Notes: generated from the sequence alone by a model not told the origin. A stretch of 64,000 nucleotides of DNA from Sphingomonas gei (GCF_004792685.1 NZ_SRXT01000007.1:248001-312000); one strand, 5' to 3'; shown: positions 43,269 to 52,307, numbered from the stretch's first letter. Program-made: numbers and translations.

Positions 43269-43981
43269 GAATCCGTGCCTTCATATTCGCCCGGGGGGGC
43301 TCCAAAGGGGTGCCGCGCAAGAATATCCGCGACCTTGCCGGGAAGCCGCTGATTGCCCATGCGATCGAAATCGCGCGCGCCTGCCCGTCGCTCGGCACCG
43401 TGCTGGTGTCCACCGACGATGCGGAGATTGCCGAGGTTGCGCGGGCCCATGGCGCGCAGGTGCCCTTTCTTCGTCCTGCCGAGCTCGCGGGTGATACAGC
43501 TTCGGAATGGCTGGCGTGGCGACACGCGATCGAATGGGTGGCAAAGGCCGAGGGCGAGTTCGACCTCTTCGTCAGCTTGCCGACCACCTCACCTTTTCGC
43601 GCGGTCGAAGATGTCGAGGCTTGTATCCGGATTTTGCGCGACGAACCGCAGACCGATGTAGTCGCCACGGTGAAGGCCGCCGACCGCAGTCCCTATTTCA
43701 ACATGGTACGAATTAATGAGGACGGCGCAGCCCAGCTCGTGATTCCGCCAAGCGGCCCGATTTTGCGGCGACAGGATGCGCCTGCGGTCTTCGACATGAC
43801 GACAGTTTGCTATGTCGCCCGGACTTCGTTCATCCGCGAAAAAGCCGGACTATTCGAGGGCCGTCTGCGCGTCGTCGAAGTCCCCGCGGAGCGCGCACTC
43901 GATATTGACACTCCGTTCGATTTCGCGATTGCAGAGTATCTGGCCGAGACGCGCAAGATCGGCTCTCTCCCGCCTCAGTGA
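43265..43981 (+). CDS. acylneuraminate cytidylyltransferase (CMP-nonulosonate synthetase, NeuA/LegF type)
   Basis: A 238-residue nucleotidyltransferase. The CTP-binding signature is ARGGSKGVPRKNIRDLAGKPLI; LPTTSPFRAVEDV and LDIDTPFDFAIAEYL are also characteristic. It activates the nine-carbon acid to its CMP form for transfer. ATG at 43265 overlaps the upstream stop (ATGA); the longer upstream frame belongs to the oxidoreductase gene in another frame. Whether the substrate is neuraminic, legionaminic or pseudaminic acid cannot be read; the aminotransferase and acetyltransferase neighbours favour a 5,7-diamino acid. Confidence 0.92.
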   Translation: MRIRAFIFARGGSKGVPRKNIRDLAGKPLIAHAIEIARACPSLGTVLVSTDDAEIAEVARAHGAQVPFLRPAELAGDTASEWLAWRHAIEWVAKAEGEFDLFVSLPTTSPFRAVEDVEACIRILRDEPQTDVVATVKAADRSPYFNMVRINEDGAAQLVIPPSGPILRRQDAPAVFDMTTVCYVARTSFIREKAGLFEGRLRVVEVPAERALDIDTPFDFAIAEYLAETRKIGSLPPQ

Positions 43982-44793
43982 TGGAGCTGTCTGTGCAAAG
44001 CTTGGCCGATTTGGGCAACATGACCGGGCGCGTCGCGCTTATCACGGGCGGCGCCGGCCATATCGGCCGGGCAATGGCGGCCGCATTGGCGGAAGCCGGC
44101 GCTGACCTCTGTCTCGTCGATCGAAACGGAGAGGCGCTAGCTTCGGCCAGAGCCGAATTGCATTGGGCGGCCGGAAACGTTTCCACCCACCAGATCGATC
44201 TCGAGCGTGAAGACGAGAGAGAAGGCCTAGTCGCGGCGGTGCGTGAGAGCCATGGCCGGATCGCCGTATTGGTGAACAATGCCGGCTTTGTCGGCGACAG
44301 CCAGCTAGGCGGCTGGGTTACCGATTTTGCCGGGCAGAGCATGGAGACGTGGCGTCGCGCGATGGAGGTCAACCTGGCCGCGCCATTTCATCTCGCCCAG
44401 CTTTTCGCGCCCATGCTCGAACAAAACGGACGCGGCGTCATCATCAACCTGGCGTCGATCTACGGCTTGCTCGGCCCCGACATGCGACTTTACGAGGGGA
44501 CGAAAATGGGCAATCCGGCTGCCTATGCCGCAAGCAAAGGCGGCCTCGTGCAGTTGACTCGCTGGCTCTCGACGACCTTGGCGCCCCGCATCCGCGTGAA
44601 CTGCATCACGCCGGGAGGATTGGAGCGTGGCCAGCCCGAGAGCTTCAGAAGCCGCTATGTCGAGCGGACCCCGCTCGGTCGCATGGGGCGAGAAGAAGAT
44701 TTCAAGGGTGCCGTACACTTCCTTGCCAGCGATCTTTCGGCTTGGATGACCGGCCAGAATATCGTCGTGGATGGCGGATGGTCTGCGTGGTAG
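43978..44793 (+). CDS. short-chain dehydrogenase/reductase (PtmA position)
   Basis: A 271-residue classical SDR. NAD(P) motif TGGAGHIG, VNNAGFVG, catalytic Ser in NLASIYGLLGP and YAASKGG (YxxxK) are all present, and the C-terminus ends in NIVVDGGWSAW. An insertion around LLGPDMRLYEGTKMGNP precedes the active-site Tyr. The place between CMP-synthetase and NeuB genes matches the PtmA SDR of Campylobacter flagellar sugar clusters. It likely acts on an early precursor of the nonulosonate; the exact step is not known. GTG at 43978 overlaps the previous stop; the ATG directly after is an equal alternative. Confidence 0.85.
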   Translation: MMELSVQSLADLGNMTGRVALITGGAGHIGRAMAAALAEAGADLCLVDRNGEALASARAELHWAAGNVSTHQIDLEREDEREGLVAAVRESHGRIAVLVNNAGFVGDSQLGGWVTDFAGQSMETWRRAMEVNLAAPFHLAQLFAPMLEQNGRGVIINLASIYGLLGPDMRLYEGTKMGNPAAYAASKGGLVQLTRWLSTTLAPRIRVNCITPGGLERGQPESFRSRYVERTPLGRMGREEDFKGAVHFLASDLSAWMTGQNIVVDGGWSAW

Positions 44794-44829
44794 GGCGCAA
44801 CTCTTTCAATCGTTAGACGGCATCATTTC

Positions 44830-45861
44830 ATGCACACGTTTATAATTGCCGAGGCCGGGGTAAACCATAACGGCCGGCAGGACTTGGCCCTCGCCTTGGT
44901 CGAGCAGGCGCATCGGTGTGGCGCCGATGCCGTGAAGTTTCAGACATTCTCCGCGGACAAGCTGGTCCGGCCGGGTGCGGAAAAAGCCCAGTATCAACAG
45001 CTGGCGACGGGCGACGGCGACCAGCACGCCATGCTAAAATCGCTGGAGATGTCGGAAGAATTGCACCGCTTGTTGTATCGGCGGTGCAGAGAGCTCGGCA
45101 TCGAATTCATGTCGACACCCTTCGACGAGGCCGCGGCGCAATTTCTCGTCGAGCTCGGCATGCGGCGGATCAAGATACCGTCGGGCGAAATCAACAACGA
45201 GCCGTTCCTCGGATTTCTGGCCAAATTTGATCTGCCGCTGATCCTCTCCACCGGCATGGCGACGATGGCAGAGATCGTGAAGGCAGTGGAAGTGATCGGC
45301 GCCGCGCGCGCGGCGGCCGGGTTCGCGGCGCCGCTGGAGACGATGCTGACCATTCTCCACTGCACCTCCAATTATCCAGCCGCCTATGGCGACGTGAACC
45401 TGCGCGCGATGCAGACGATCGCGCTCGAAACGAAACTGCCGGTCGGCTATTCCGATCATACGCTTGGGATCGCGGTCTCGCCTGCGGCGGTGGCAATGGG
45501 GGCCAGCGTGATCGAAAAACATTTCACGCTGGATCGTGATCTGCCGGGTCCCGACCATTCGGCCTCGCTTACCCTCGACGAGTTGCGCGACATGGTCGAG
45601 CAAATCCGAGCGGTCGAGGTGGCGCTGGGCTCGGCGGAGAAGGCGCCGACCGAAAGCGAGCTCCCGGTGCGGGCGCTTGTTCGTCGGAGCGTGACTTCTG
45701 CCCGCGCGATAGGTCGCGGGGACGTCTTCGCGATCGAGGACCTCCTGCTTCTTCGTCCGGGTAACGGTATCGCACCGGGCGATCGCGACAAGCTCCCCGG
45801 AACCAGGGCCGCGCGCGACATCCCCGCCGGAACCACGCTGCAATGGTCCGACATCGAATGA
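44830..45861 (+). CDS. NeuB-family nonulosonic acid synthase (LegI/NnaB type)
   Basis: A 343-residue synthase. TIM-barrel marks are IAEAGVNHNG, AVKFQTF, STPFDEAA, KIPSGE, LHCTSNYP, GYSDHT, EKHFTLD and GPDHSAS. A C-terminal SAF/antifreeze-like domain (~285-343) ends with LLRPGNGI. It condenses phosphoenolpyruvate with a free six-carbon N-acetylated sugar (ManNAc, or 2,4-diacetamido-2,4,6-trideoxymannose for legionaminic acid) to form the nine-carbon keto acid. Length and motifs are typical of the family. The downstream NeuC-type hydrolysing epimerase makes the free sugar it needs. Confidence 0.94.
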   Translation: MHTFIIAEAGVNHNGRQDLALALVEQAHRCGADAVKFQTFSADKLVRPGAEKAQYQQLATGDGDQHAMLKSLEMSEELHRLLYRRCRELGIEFMSTPFDEAAAQFLVELGMRRIKIPSGEINNEPFLGFLAKFDLPLILSTGMATMAEIVKAVEVIGAARAAAGFAAPLETMLTILHCTSNYPAAYGDVNLRAMQTIALETKLPVGYSDHTLGIAVSPAAVAMGASVIEKHFTLDRDLPGPDHSASLTLDELRDMVEQIRAVEVALGSAEKAPTESELPVRALVRRSVTSARAIGRGDVFAIEDLLLLRPGNGIAPGDRDKLPGTRAARDIPAGTTLQWSDIE

Positions 45862-46991
45862 TCCGCAAAATTTTATACGTATCGGGGACCCGTGCCGACT
45901 ACGGATTGATGGAGGCTACGCTACAGCGGATCGCGGCGCATCCCGGGCTCGAGTTAGGGCTGGTGGTCACGGGCATGCATCTCGACCCGCGCTATGGCGC
46001 GACAATCGAAGAGATCGAGCGCGCGGGTTTGCACATTGCGGGGCGAATTCCGAGCGAGGTCGCCGGATCGACGGGGGCTGAGATGGCAAGGGGCATCGCG
46101 ACCATGCTCGCCGGCCTCACGACGATATTCGAGCGGGAAGTGCCCGATCTCGTCCTGCTGCTCGGGGATCGCGGCGAGATGCTCGCGGCCGCCATCGCCG
46201 CGATCCACCTCAACATACCTATCGTCCACATCCATGGCGGCGAGCGGTCGGGCACTGTCGACGAGCCCGTCCGCCACGCGATTTCGAAACTCGCGCATTA
46301 TCATTTCGCGGCCACGGACGAAGCGCGCGAGCGGCTGATCCGGATGGGCGAAGAGCCGGCACGGGTGACGGTCGTCGGCGCTCCGGGTCTGGTGGGGCTT
46401 GCCGATTCGCCGCGACGAACTCGGGAGGCACTCGCCGGCGAAGCGGGCTTCGATCCGACGCGACCGATCGCGCTCATGGTCTACCACCCCGTATTGCAGG
46501 ACGCCGGAAGCGCTGGCGCGGAGACCGCGGCGCTTCTTGCTGCCCTCGCTGCGCACGATTGCCAAGTGCTAGCGCTATTGCCCAACGCCGATGCGGGCGG
46601 CCAGAGCATTCGCGAGGCCCTTGAAACCGCCCGGGGCAATAAGCGCGTCAAGATCGTCACGCATCTTTCCCGGCGCATATTCATCGAGTGGATGGCCGTC
46701 GCCGATTTGATGGTCGGTAATTCGAGCTCCGGGATCATCGAAGCGGCGACCTTCGGGACGCCGGTTGTAAATGTGGGTCCGCGCCAGAACCTGCGTCAGC
46801 GCAACGGGAACGTGATCGACGTGCCCCCTTCGGAAGCGGATATCGCCACGGGACTCCAAGCGGCGCTGGCCGCCGGCAGATACGTCCCTGCCAACGTTTA
46901 TGGCGATGGCCTCGCCGACCAGCACATCAGCAATCTGCTCGCAACCATGGCTCTGCACCCAGACGTATTGCGGAAGTCCAATGCCTTCTAA
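45858..46991 (+). CDS. UDP-sugar 2-epimerase (hydrolysing), NeuC/LegG type
   Basis: A 377-residue GT-B fold epimerase. N-terminal VSGTRADYGLMEATLQ, LLLGDRGEMLAAAIAA, HIHGGERSGTVDEPVRHAI and NSSSGIIEAATFGTPVVN are diagnostic of the hydrolysing NeuC/LegG group and differ from the non-hydrolysing WecB at 56149. It should release UDP and invert C2 of UDP-GlcNAc or UDP-diacetylbacillosamine to give the free mannose-type sugar for NeuB. ATG at 45858 overlaps the neuB stop (ATGA); the ATG at 45843 lies inside that gene and has no benefit. It overlaps the next gene by 11 bases. Confidence 0.93.
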   Translation: MIRKILYVSGTRADYGLMEATLQRIAAHPGLELGLVVTGMHLDPRYGATIEEIERAGLHIAGRIPSEVAGSTGAEMARGIATMLAGLTTIFEREVPDLVLLLGDRGEMLAAAIAAIHLNIPIVHIHGGERSGTVDEPVRHAISKLAHYHFAATDEARERLIRMGEEPARVTVVGAPGLVGLADSPRRTREALAGEAGFDPTRPIALMVYHPVLQDAGSAGAETAALLAALAAHDCQVLALLPNADAGGQSIREALETARGNKRVKIVTHLSRRIFIEWMAVADLMVGNSSSGIIEAATFGTPVVNVGPRQNLRQRNGNVIDVPPSEADIATGLQAALAAGRYVPANVYGDGLADQHISNLLATMALHPDVLRKSNAF

Positions 46992-47607
46992 GAGCCTCGT
47001 CATATTTGGCGCGGGCGGGCACGCGAAAGTGGTTCTCGACGCGTTGTTCGCCTCGGGTGGCGATTTCGGCCGGATCGAATTGCGTGACGGCGACCCGGAA
47101 TTGTGGGGAAAATTGGTGCTCGGCCTCGCGATCGGTCCGCTGCATATCAGTAGCGAGCTGGCTGAGACGCCTTGCCATATCGCCATCGGCAATGCCGACA
47201 TTCGAAGGCGAATTGCCGCTGAGATCCATTCGGCCGGGGGAAATCTCGTCACGATAGCGCATCCACGCGCGATCGTGTCGCCGCATGCGACGCTGGGCGC
47301 GGGCAGCTTCATCGCGGCCGGCGCGATCATTGCGCCGAATGCAGTGGTGGGCGAGGCCGTTATCGTCAATCACTCGGCAATCGTGGATCATGATTGTCTG
47401 GTCGGCGCCTTTTCCCATATCGCCCCCGGGGCGGTACTGGGCGGAGGCGTTACCATCGGCAGGCGAACGCTCATCGGCGCCGGTGCAACCATCTTGCCTG
47501 GGTGCAGCATCGGCAGTGAGACGATCATCGGCGCTGGCGCGGTGGTCACTCGTACGATCGGGGACCGCGAGAAGGTGATCATGGTTCCAGCTAGCAAAGT
47601 GGTATGA
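46981..47607 (+). CDS. PglD/LegH-like sugar O/N-acetyltransferase
   Basis: A 208-residue protein with an N-terminal nucleotide-sugar binding region (VIFGAGGHAKVVLDAL) and a left-handed beta-helix of hexapeptide repeats. INHSAIVDHDC-like sequence (VNHSAIVDHD) carries the catalytic-type His of PglD. Such enzymes acetylate the 4-amino group of UDP-4-amino-6-deoxy-GlcNAc to give diacetylbacillosamine, the branch point of legionaminic acid. ATG at 46981 has GGAAG just before it. It is followed three bases later by the aminotransferase, its expected preceding enzyme in the pathway. Confidence 0.9.
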   Translation: MPSKSLVIFGAGGHAKVVLDALFASGGDFGRIELRDGDPELWGKLVLGLAIGPLHISSELAETPCHIAIGNADIRRRIAAEIHSAGGNLVTIAHPRAIVSPHATLGAGSFIAAGAIIAPNAVVGEAVIVNHSAIVDHDCLVGAFSHIAPGAVLGGGVTIGRRTLIGAGATILPGCSIGSETIIGAGAVVTRTIGDREKVIMVPASKVV

Positions 47608-47610
47608 AGG

Positions 47611-49089
47611 GTGATGTCTGTGGATATCCGCGCTGTTTCCGTTACGTTCGACATGAGCTTCCGAGACGCGCTCGCGATCATGGACAAGGGAGGGCTCGGG
47701 CTGCTCCTCCTCACCGACCCGGAGGGACGTTTTGTCCGGACCGTCACGGACGGAGATTTGCGCCGGGCTTTTCTGGAGGGACATTCGCTAGCTGACACGC
47801 TTGCCCGGTTGACGCGCAAATCGTCGATAACGGTGAAGGCGGGCGCGAGCAGGCGCGAGGCTCTGGCATTGATGAACGAGAATTCGATCAATCATCTACC
47901 CGTCCTCGAAGCCGACGGCACGGTGCTCGACATCCTCAATCGCAAAGAGATTGACGATCAGATCCTGTTGTCGACTCCGCACATGGGCGATGCCGAGCGC
48001 GGGTTCATCGAAGAGGCATTCAAGACCAACTGGATCGCACCGCTGGGTCCGAATGTCGATGCGTTCGAATCCGAAATGGCGGACCATGTCGGATCCGCGG
48101 CGGGGGCCGCAGTCTCTTCGGGGACCGCTGCGATTCACCTGGCGCTGCGCCTGCTCGACGTGGGGCCGGGCGACAGGGTATTTTGCTCGACCCTCACTTT
48201 CGCAGCCAGCGTGAACCCTATTCTGTATCAAGGCGCGGAACCGGTATTCATCGATTCCGAAACGCAAAGCTGGAACATGTGCCCCGCCGCCTTGGAGCGC
48301 GCCTTCTCGAGTGCCAAGGCCGAGGGATGGCTCCCTAAAGCGGTGATCATCGTCAACCTCTATGGTCAGAGTGCCGACATGGATCCGCTGATGGCGATCT
48401 GCGATCGATACAGCGTGCCGATCGTGGAGGACGCCGCGGAGTCGCTTGGGGCCACCTACAAGGGCCGAGCGAGCGGCACCTTTGGCCGGATCGGCATATA
48501 TTCTTTCAATGGAAACAAGATCATCACCACATCCGGCGGTGGGATGCTCATTTCTGACGACACTGCGTTGGTCGATCGCGCCCGGTTTCTGGCCACGCAG
48601 GCAAGGGATCCGGCGCCACACTATCAGCACAGCCAAGTTGGCTACAATTACAGGATGAGCAATCTCCTTGCAGGGGTTGGCCGCGGCCAGCTCAAGGTTC
48701 TTGAAGCGCGGGTCGCTGCCCGGCGCGAGATCTTCGAGATGTATCGCGCCGGTCTCGATGACATCGAGGCGATCGAATGGATGCCCGAACCCGAATGGAG
48801 CTTTTCTACCCGCTGGTTGACAACCTGCACGATCAGCCCGTCGATCGCGCTTCCTTTGCGCGATGTGATCGATCGACTGGCAGCAGAGTTCATCGAGGTT
48901 CGCCCGGTGTGGAAGCCGATGCATTTGCAGCCGGTGTTCGCCCAATATTCGCTGTTCTGTAGTGGCAACGCGCCCGTCTCCGACGGTCTGTTCGAACGAG
49001 GCCTTTGCTTGCCGTCCGGGTCGAACTTGACTAGGGAGCAGGTCGAAAGAACGATCGATACGCTGCGCGATGTGCTGCCCAATCGATAA
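47611..49089 (+). CDS. CBS-pair / DegT-type sugar aminotransferase fusion (LegC-like)
   Basis: A 492-residue protein. Residues ~6-115 are a CBS pair (LLLLTDPEGRFVRTVTDGDL, NSINHLPVLEADGTVLDIL). Residues ~120-492 are a fold-type I PLP aminotransferase with GTAAIHLAL, VEDAAES (Asp 274) and PLP lysine 303 in FNGNKIITTSGGGML. The enzyme should move an amino group to the 4-keto of UDP-4-keto-6-deoxy-GlcNAc (LegC step). In legionaminic loci the CBS pair normally belongs to the nucleotidyltransferase PtmE, so this fusion looks like domain shuffling; CBS pairs usually sense adenine nucleotides. GTG at 47611 or the ATG directly after may be the start. Confidence 0.92.
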   Translation: MMSVDIRAVSVTFDMSFRDALAIMDKGGLGLLLLTDPEGRFVRTVTDGDLRRAFLEGHSLADTLARLTRKSSITVKAGASRREALALMNENSINHLPVLEADGTVLDILNRKEIDDQILLSTPHMGDAERGFIEEAFKTNWIAPLGPNVDAFESEMADHVGSAAGAAVSSGTAAIHLALRLLDVGPGDRVFCSTLTFAASVNPILYQGAEPVFIDSETQSWNMCPAALERAFSSAKAEGWLPKAVIIVNLYGQSADMDPLMAICDRYSVPIVEDAAESLGATYKGRASGTFGRIGIYSFNGNKIITTSGGGMLISDDTALVDRARFLATQARDPAPHYQHSQVGYNYRMSNLLAGVGRGQLKVLEARVAARREIFEMYRAGLDDIEAIEWMPEPEWSFSTRWLTTCTISPSIALPLRDVIDRLAAEFIEVRPVWKPMHLQPVFAQYSLFCSGNAPVSDGLFERGLCLPSGSNLTREQVERTIDTLRDVLPNR

Positions 49090-49218
49090 GCCTGCTAAGG
49101 CAAAGGATGCGAGACGCTCGGACACGTCGAACGGCAATCCGAGAAGCGCACCGCGAAGGCCAGCAGGCGCCATTCTGACGTCTGCGCGAAAAGACATGGC
49201 AATACCTCAGGGGTGCGA

Positions 49219-51138
49219 ATGGACAGGTTGACGGCGAGACTCCTGGCGATGCCCCGTCTGGGGAAGGGCGGAGTTGCGATACTTCTGGACGCAGCCGTTG
49301 CGGTTTTCGGAGTGTGGCTCGCTTTCTATGTGCGGCTCGATGGCCCGACGCGCATCGAGGGACCGTTCGTCATCGCGGCGGTCGGCGCGATCTTGTTGGC
49401 GGCTCCCGTCTTTTACTGCTTGGGACTCTATCGCTTCATTCTTCGTTACGTCACCCCTACGACTACGGTTGCGCTGGTACAGGCCAGCTTCGTCTTTGGT
49501 CTTCTCTACGCATTGATATTCTCGATTATGGGTGTGCCTGGCGTGCCGCGCACCGTAGGCCTGCTGCAGCCGATTCTCTTTTTCGTCGGTGCGGCGCTTT
49601 GGCGTTCGGCGGTGGGGTATATTCTTGGCGGGGCGCACCGAGGAAACCTCCGAAATCGGGGCGTGGGCACGAACGTGCTCATCTACGGTGCGGGCGCGGC
49701 CGGGCAACAGCTTGCGAGTGCCATCGCGCTCAGCAGGGAGTTGCGCGTCGTGGGGTTTATCGATGACAATACCGACCTGCACGGCCGCGTCTTGAATCGC
49801 GTGCGCGTGCACTCGACTACCGATCTCGCCAATCTCACCGAGACCCTCGATGTTCAAGAGGTGCTGCTCGCTATTCCGTCGGCATCCCGGAGCCGACGCA
49901 ACGAAGTGATTCGTTCGCTTTTCGGACTCGACGTGCGGGTGCGGACGCTGCCGGGTCTGATGGACCTCGCGCATGGCCATGTTCAAGTAAATGACATCAA
50001 GCAACTCGAGATCGAGGACCTTCTCGGCCGGGATGTTGTCACTCCCAATGCGATATTGCTGGGGAAGGATATATCCGACCGCACGGTTATGGTTACGGGT
50101 GCGGGTGGATCGATTGGCAGCGAACTTTGCCGTCAGATCCTCAAGGTCCGCCCGGCTGCCTTGCTGCTCATCGAGAGTAATGAGTACGCGCTATACCAGA
50201 TTCATCAGGAGCTGTTAAAGACGATTGCGCGCGAAGATCATGAAATCTCGCTGGTGCCACTATTGGGATCTGTGCGAGACGAGCGGCGGATGCACGAAAT
50301 CATCGCAACTTGGCGCCCGCATACGATCTATCACGCCGCCGCCTACAAGCATGTACCCCTGGTCGAACACAATCCGGTGGAAGGCGTGCAGAACAACGTC
50401 ATCGGAACGCTGACCGTCGCGCAAGTGGCGAACGAACTCGCGGTGCCGAAATTCGTGCTGATCAGCACCGACAAGGCGGTGCGGCCGACGAACGTGATGG
50501 GAACGAGCAAACGCCTTGCAGAAATGGTCTTGCAGTCTTTGGCGGACCAGAATCCGACGACGTGCTTTACCATGGTCCGTTTCGGCAACGTTCTAGGCTC
50601 AAGCGGGTCGGTAGTCCCATTGTTTCGACAGCAGCTGGCCGAAGGCGGCCCGATTACTATCACGCACCCCGATATCACGCGCTATTTCATGACGATTCCC
50701 GAGGCGGCGCAACTCGTCATTCAAGCCGGAGCCATGGCAAACGGCGGGGAGGTCTTCGTGCTGGACATGGGAGAGCCCGTCCGGATCATCGATCTCGCAC
50801 GCAACATGATCGAGATGTCCGGGTTGACACTTCGCGATGCCGCGCATCCCGAAGGGGATATCGAAATCAAGGTCGTGGGACTGAGGCCGGGCGAGAAGCT
50901 CTACGAGGAGCTGTTGATCGGCGATAATCCAGAGCTCACCAGCCATCCCCGGATCATGAAGGCAAATGAGAGCTTCTTGCGTTGGGGAGAACTTGGCAAG
51001 TGCCTCGCGACTTTGTCGGCCACGTTGGCCGCGAATGATGTCGTGCAAGTTCAAGCAATATTGCGGCGTCTCGTGCCGGAATATCTTCCGACCGGCGCCA
51101 TGGTCGACTGGGTGATGCTGCGTCGGAATGCAGATTAA
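49219..51138 (+). CDS. membrane UDP-GlcNAc 4,6-dehydratase (PglF/WbpM type)
   Basis: A 639-residue protein with four N-terminal membrane helices (~15-125), a CoA-binding-like domain (ILIYGAGAAGQQLA-type region ~155-280) and a dehydratase domain (~290-600). The NAD site is VTGAGGSIGSELC. The active site reads STDKAVRPTNVMGTSKR, so Met replaces Tyr in the YxxxK motif, as in PglF and WbpM. It converts UDP-GlcNAc to UDP-4-keto-6-deoxy-GlcNAc, the substrate for the aminotransferase encoded upstream. ATG at 49219 has AGGGG five bases before it. A 129-base gap before it may hold a promoter. Confidence 0.94.
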   Translation: MDRLTARLLAMPRLGKGGVAILLDAAVAVFGVWLAFYVRLDGPTRIEGPFVIAAVGAILLAAPVFYCLGLYRFILRYVTPTTTVALVQASFVFGLLYALIFSIMGVPGVPRTVGLLQPILFFVGAALWRSAVGYILGGAHRGNLRNRGVGTNVLIYGAGAAGQQLASAIALSRELRVVGFIDDNTDLHGRVLNRVRVHSTTDLANLTETLDVQEVLLAIPSASRSRRNEVIRSLFGLDVRVRTLPGLMDLAHGHVQVNDIKQLEIEDLLGRDVVTPNAILLGKDISDRTVMVTGAGGSIGSELCRQILKVRPAALLLIESNEYALYQIHQELLKTIAREDHEISLVPLLGSVRDERRMHEIIATWRPHTIYHAAAYKHVPLVEHNPVEGVQNNVIGTLTVAQVANELAVPKFVLISTDKAVRPTNVMGTSKRLAEMVLQSLADQNPTTCFTMVRFGNVLGSSGSVVPLFRQQLAEGGPITITHPDITRYFMTIPEAAQLVIQAGAMANGGEVFVLDMGEPVRIIDLARNMIEMSGLTLRDAAHPEGDIEIKVVGLRPGEKLYEELLIGDNPELTSHPRIMKANESFLRWGELGKCLATLSATLAANDVVQVQAILRRLVPEYLPTGAMVDWVMLRRNAD

Positions 51139-52297
51139 TTTTATTCGAGGGTTCTGGATGGCGTTGCTGGGTGCAGGTGGCCTTATCGCGGTACTGGCCG
51201 TTGCTGCCAATGTGATGTTGCAAAGCCCGATCGAGACGGCGCAGCCGGCCGGGCCCAGAGCCGTTCCCGCTATCCAAGGTGGCCAAGTGACGGCGATTGG
51301 GCGCCTTCAACCCGGTGTGGCTGACGTGCGGAGCTATGGCGCAACGGGCAATGGCGTCGCTGACGATACCGCTGCGATCCAAGCTGCCATCAACCAGCAC
51401 GGCAAGGTCTATATTCCTGCGGGTGTCTATCGAATCGACCCGAAGATCGGCCTTGTCGTTCGCACGGGCACCGAGATCATTGGCGATGGGCGTACGAGAA
51501 CCATCCTGCTTGCCGGCACGGGAGGTGCCACGATGAAGGAGCTCGCATCCTATGCGGGCGGGTCGCTCATCCGCCGCAGCTTCGACCCGGGGGGCAAGAA
51601 CGACTATGTCACCTATGTGCGTCTGGCCGACTTCACCGTGCTCCTCACGCATCCCGCGGATAGCGTGACCGAGAACGCGATCCAAATCGGCATTGATCTG
51701 CGCAACATCTCGCGATCGCTAGTGGAGCGCGTACATGTCGGCAACATGCCTCCGTTGGGAGCCCCGATCACGCGTGCATATGATCGTCGCTTCTATAGTC
51801 AAGGATTTGGAATCGTGCTGGGAAGCGTGTCGAGTTCGACACGTTCCTATGCTGGCGGGGAAGTGAATACCGTCAGAGACTCGTCGGTATGGGGTGCTTA
51901 CAAACTTATCGTTCAGGACGATGCGCAGCTCAGCCCACGTTCGGCGGCACACGCGGTGTTGATAGAGGCGTGCGATCTTCAGGGCGGTCACGTCCTGCTT
52001 TCGCAGGAGAGCCGATACACACGCGGAGTTTCTTGGCGAGACAATGTCCTGCAGAACGTGATTCCGCGCCCGGGCAGTCGGGAAGCGAGCGCAGTGCTTC
52101 GAATGGAGGGCAGCAACAATCTGATTGATGGGGGCTATATCGAAGCAAGCGGATCCGCGGATTATCTGCTGCAGCTGGGCTCGATTTCGTCGAACAACAT
52201 GATTCGACTACCGTATGCGTCGACAACGAATCGCGCCAAAGTTGAGGATCTGGGCTCTGGAAATTCGATAAACCTGAAAGGCCCCGACTTTCCCTAG
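51128..52297 (+). CDS. membrane-anchored beta-helix protein (pectate lyase 3 superfamily)
   Basis: A 389-residue protein with one N-terminal hydrophobic helix (~11-32) that acts as anchor or signal. The domain begins VRSYGATGNGVADDTAAIQA and continues with KVYIPAGVYRID, the hallmark of the pectate-lyase-3 beta-helix family. Such proteins in polysaccharide loci often cut, trim or attach the polymer. No clear catalytic acid pair was identified, so lyase, hydrolase or binding role is open. The ATG overlaps the PglF-type stop by 11 bases, making it the last gene of the locus. It is convergent with the phosphoesterase, ten bases away. Confidence 0.82.
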   Translation: MQINFIRGFWMALLGAGGLIAVLAVAANVMLQSPIETAQPAGPRAVPAIQGGQVTAIGRLQPGVADVRSYGATGNGVADDTAAIQAAINQHGKVYIPAGVYRIDPKIGLVVRTGTEIIGDGRTRTILLAGTGGATMKELASYAGGSLIRRSFDPGGKNDYVTYVRLADFTVLLTHPADSVTENAIQIGIDLRNISRSLVERVHVGNMPPLGAPITRAYDRRFYSQGFGIVLGSVSSSTRSYAGGEVNTVRDSSVWGAYKLIVQDDAQLSPRSAAHAVLIEACDLQGGHVLLSQESRYTRGVSWRDNVLQNVIPRPGSREASAVLRMEGSNNLIDGGYIEASGSADYLLQLGSISSNNMIRLPYASTTNRAKVEDLGSGNSINLKGPDFP

Positions 52298-52307
52298 GCG
52301 CGGATTC

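Noticed and set aside
47896..49197. Minus-strand frame of 433 codons
   Set aside because: It lies opposite the CBS-aminotransferase, and its peptide shows no family sequence.
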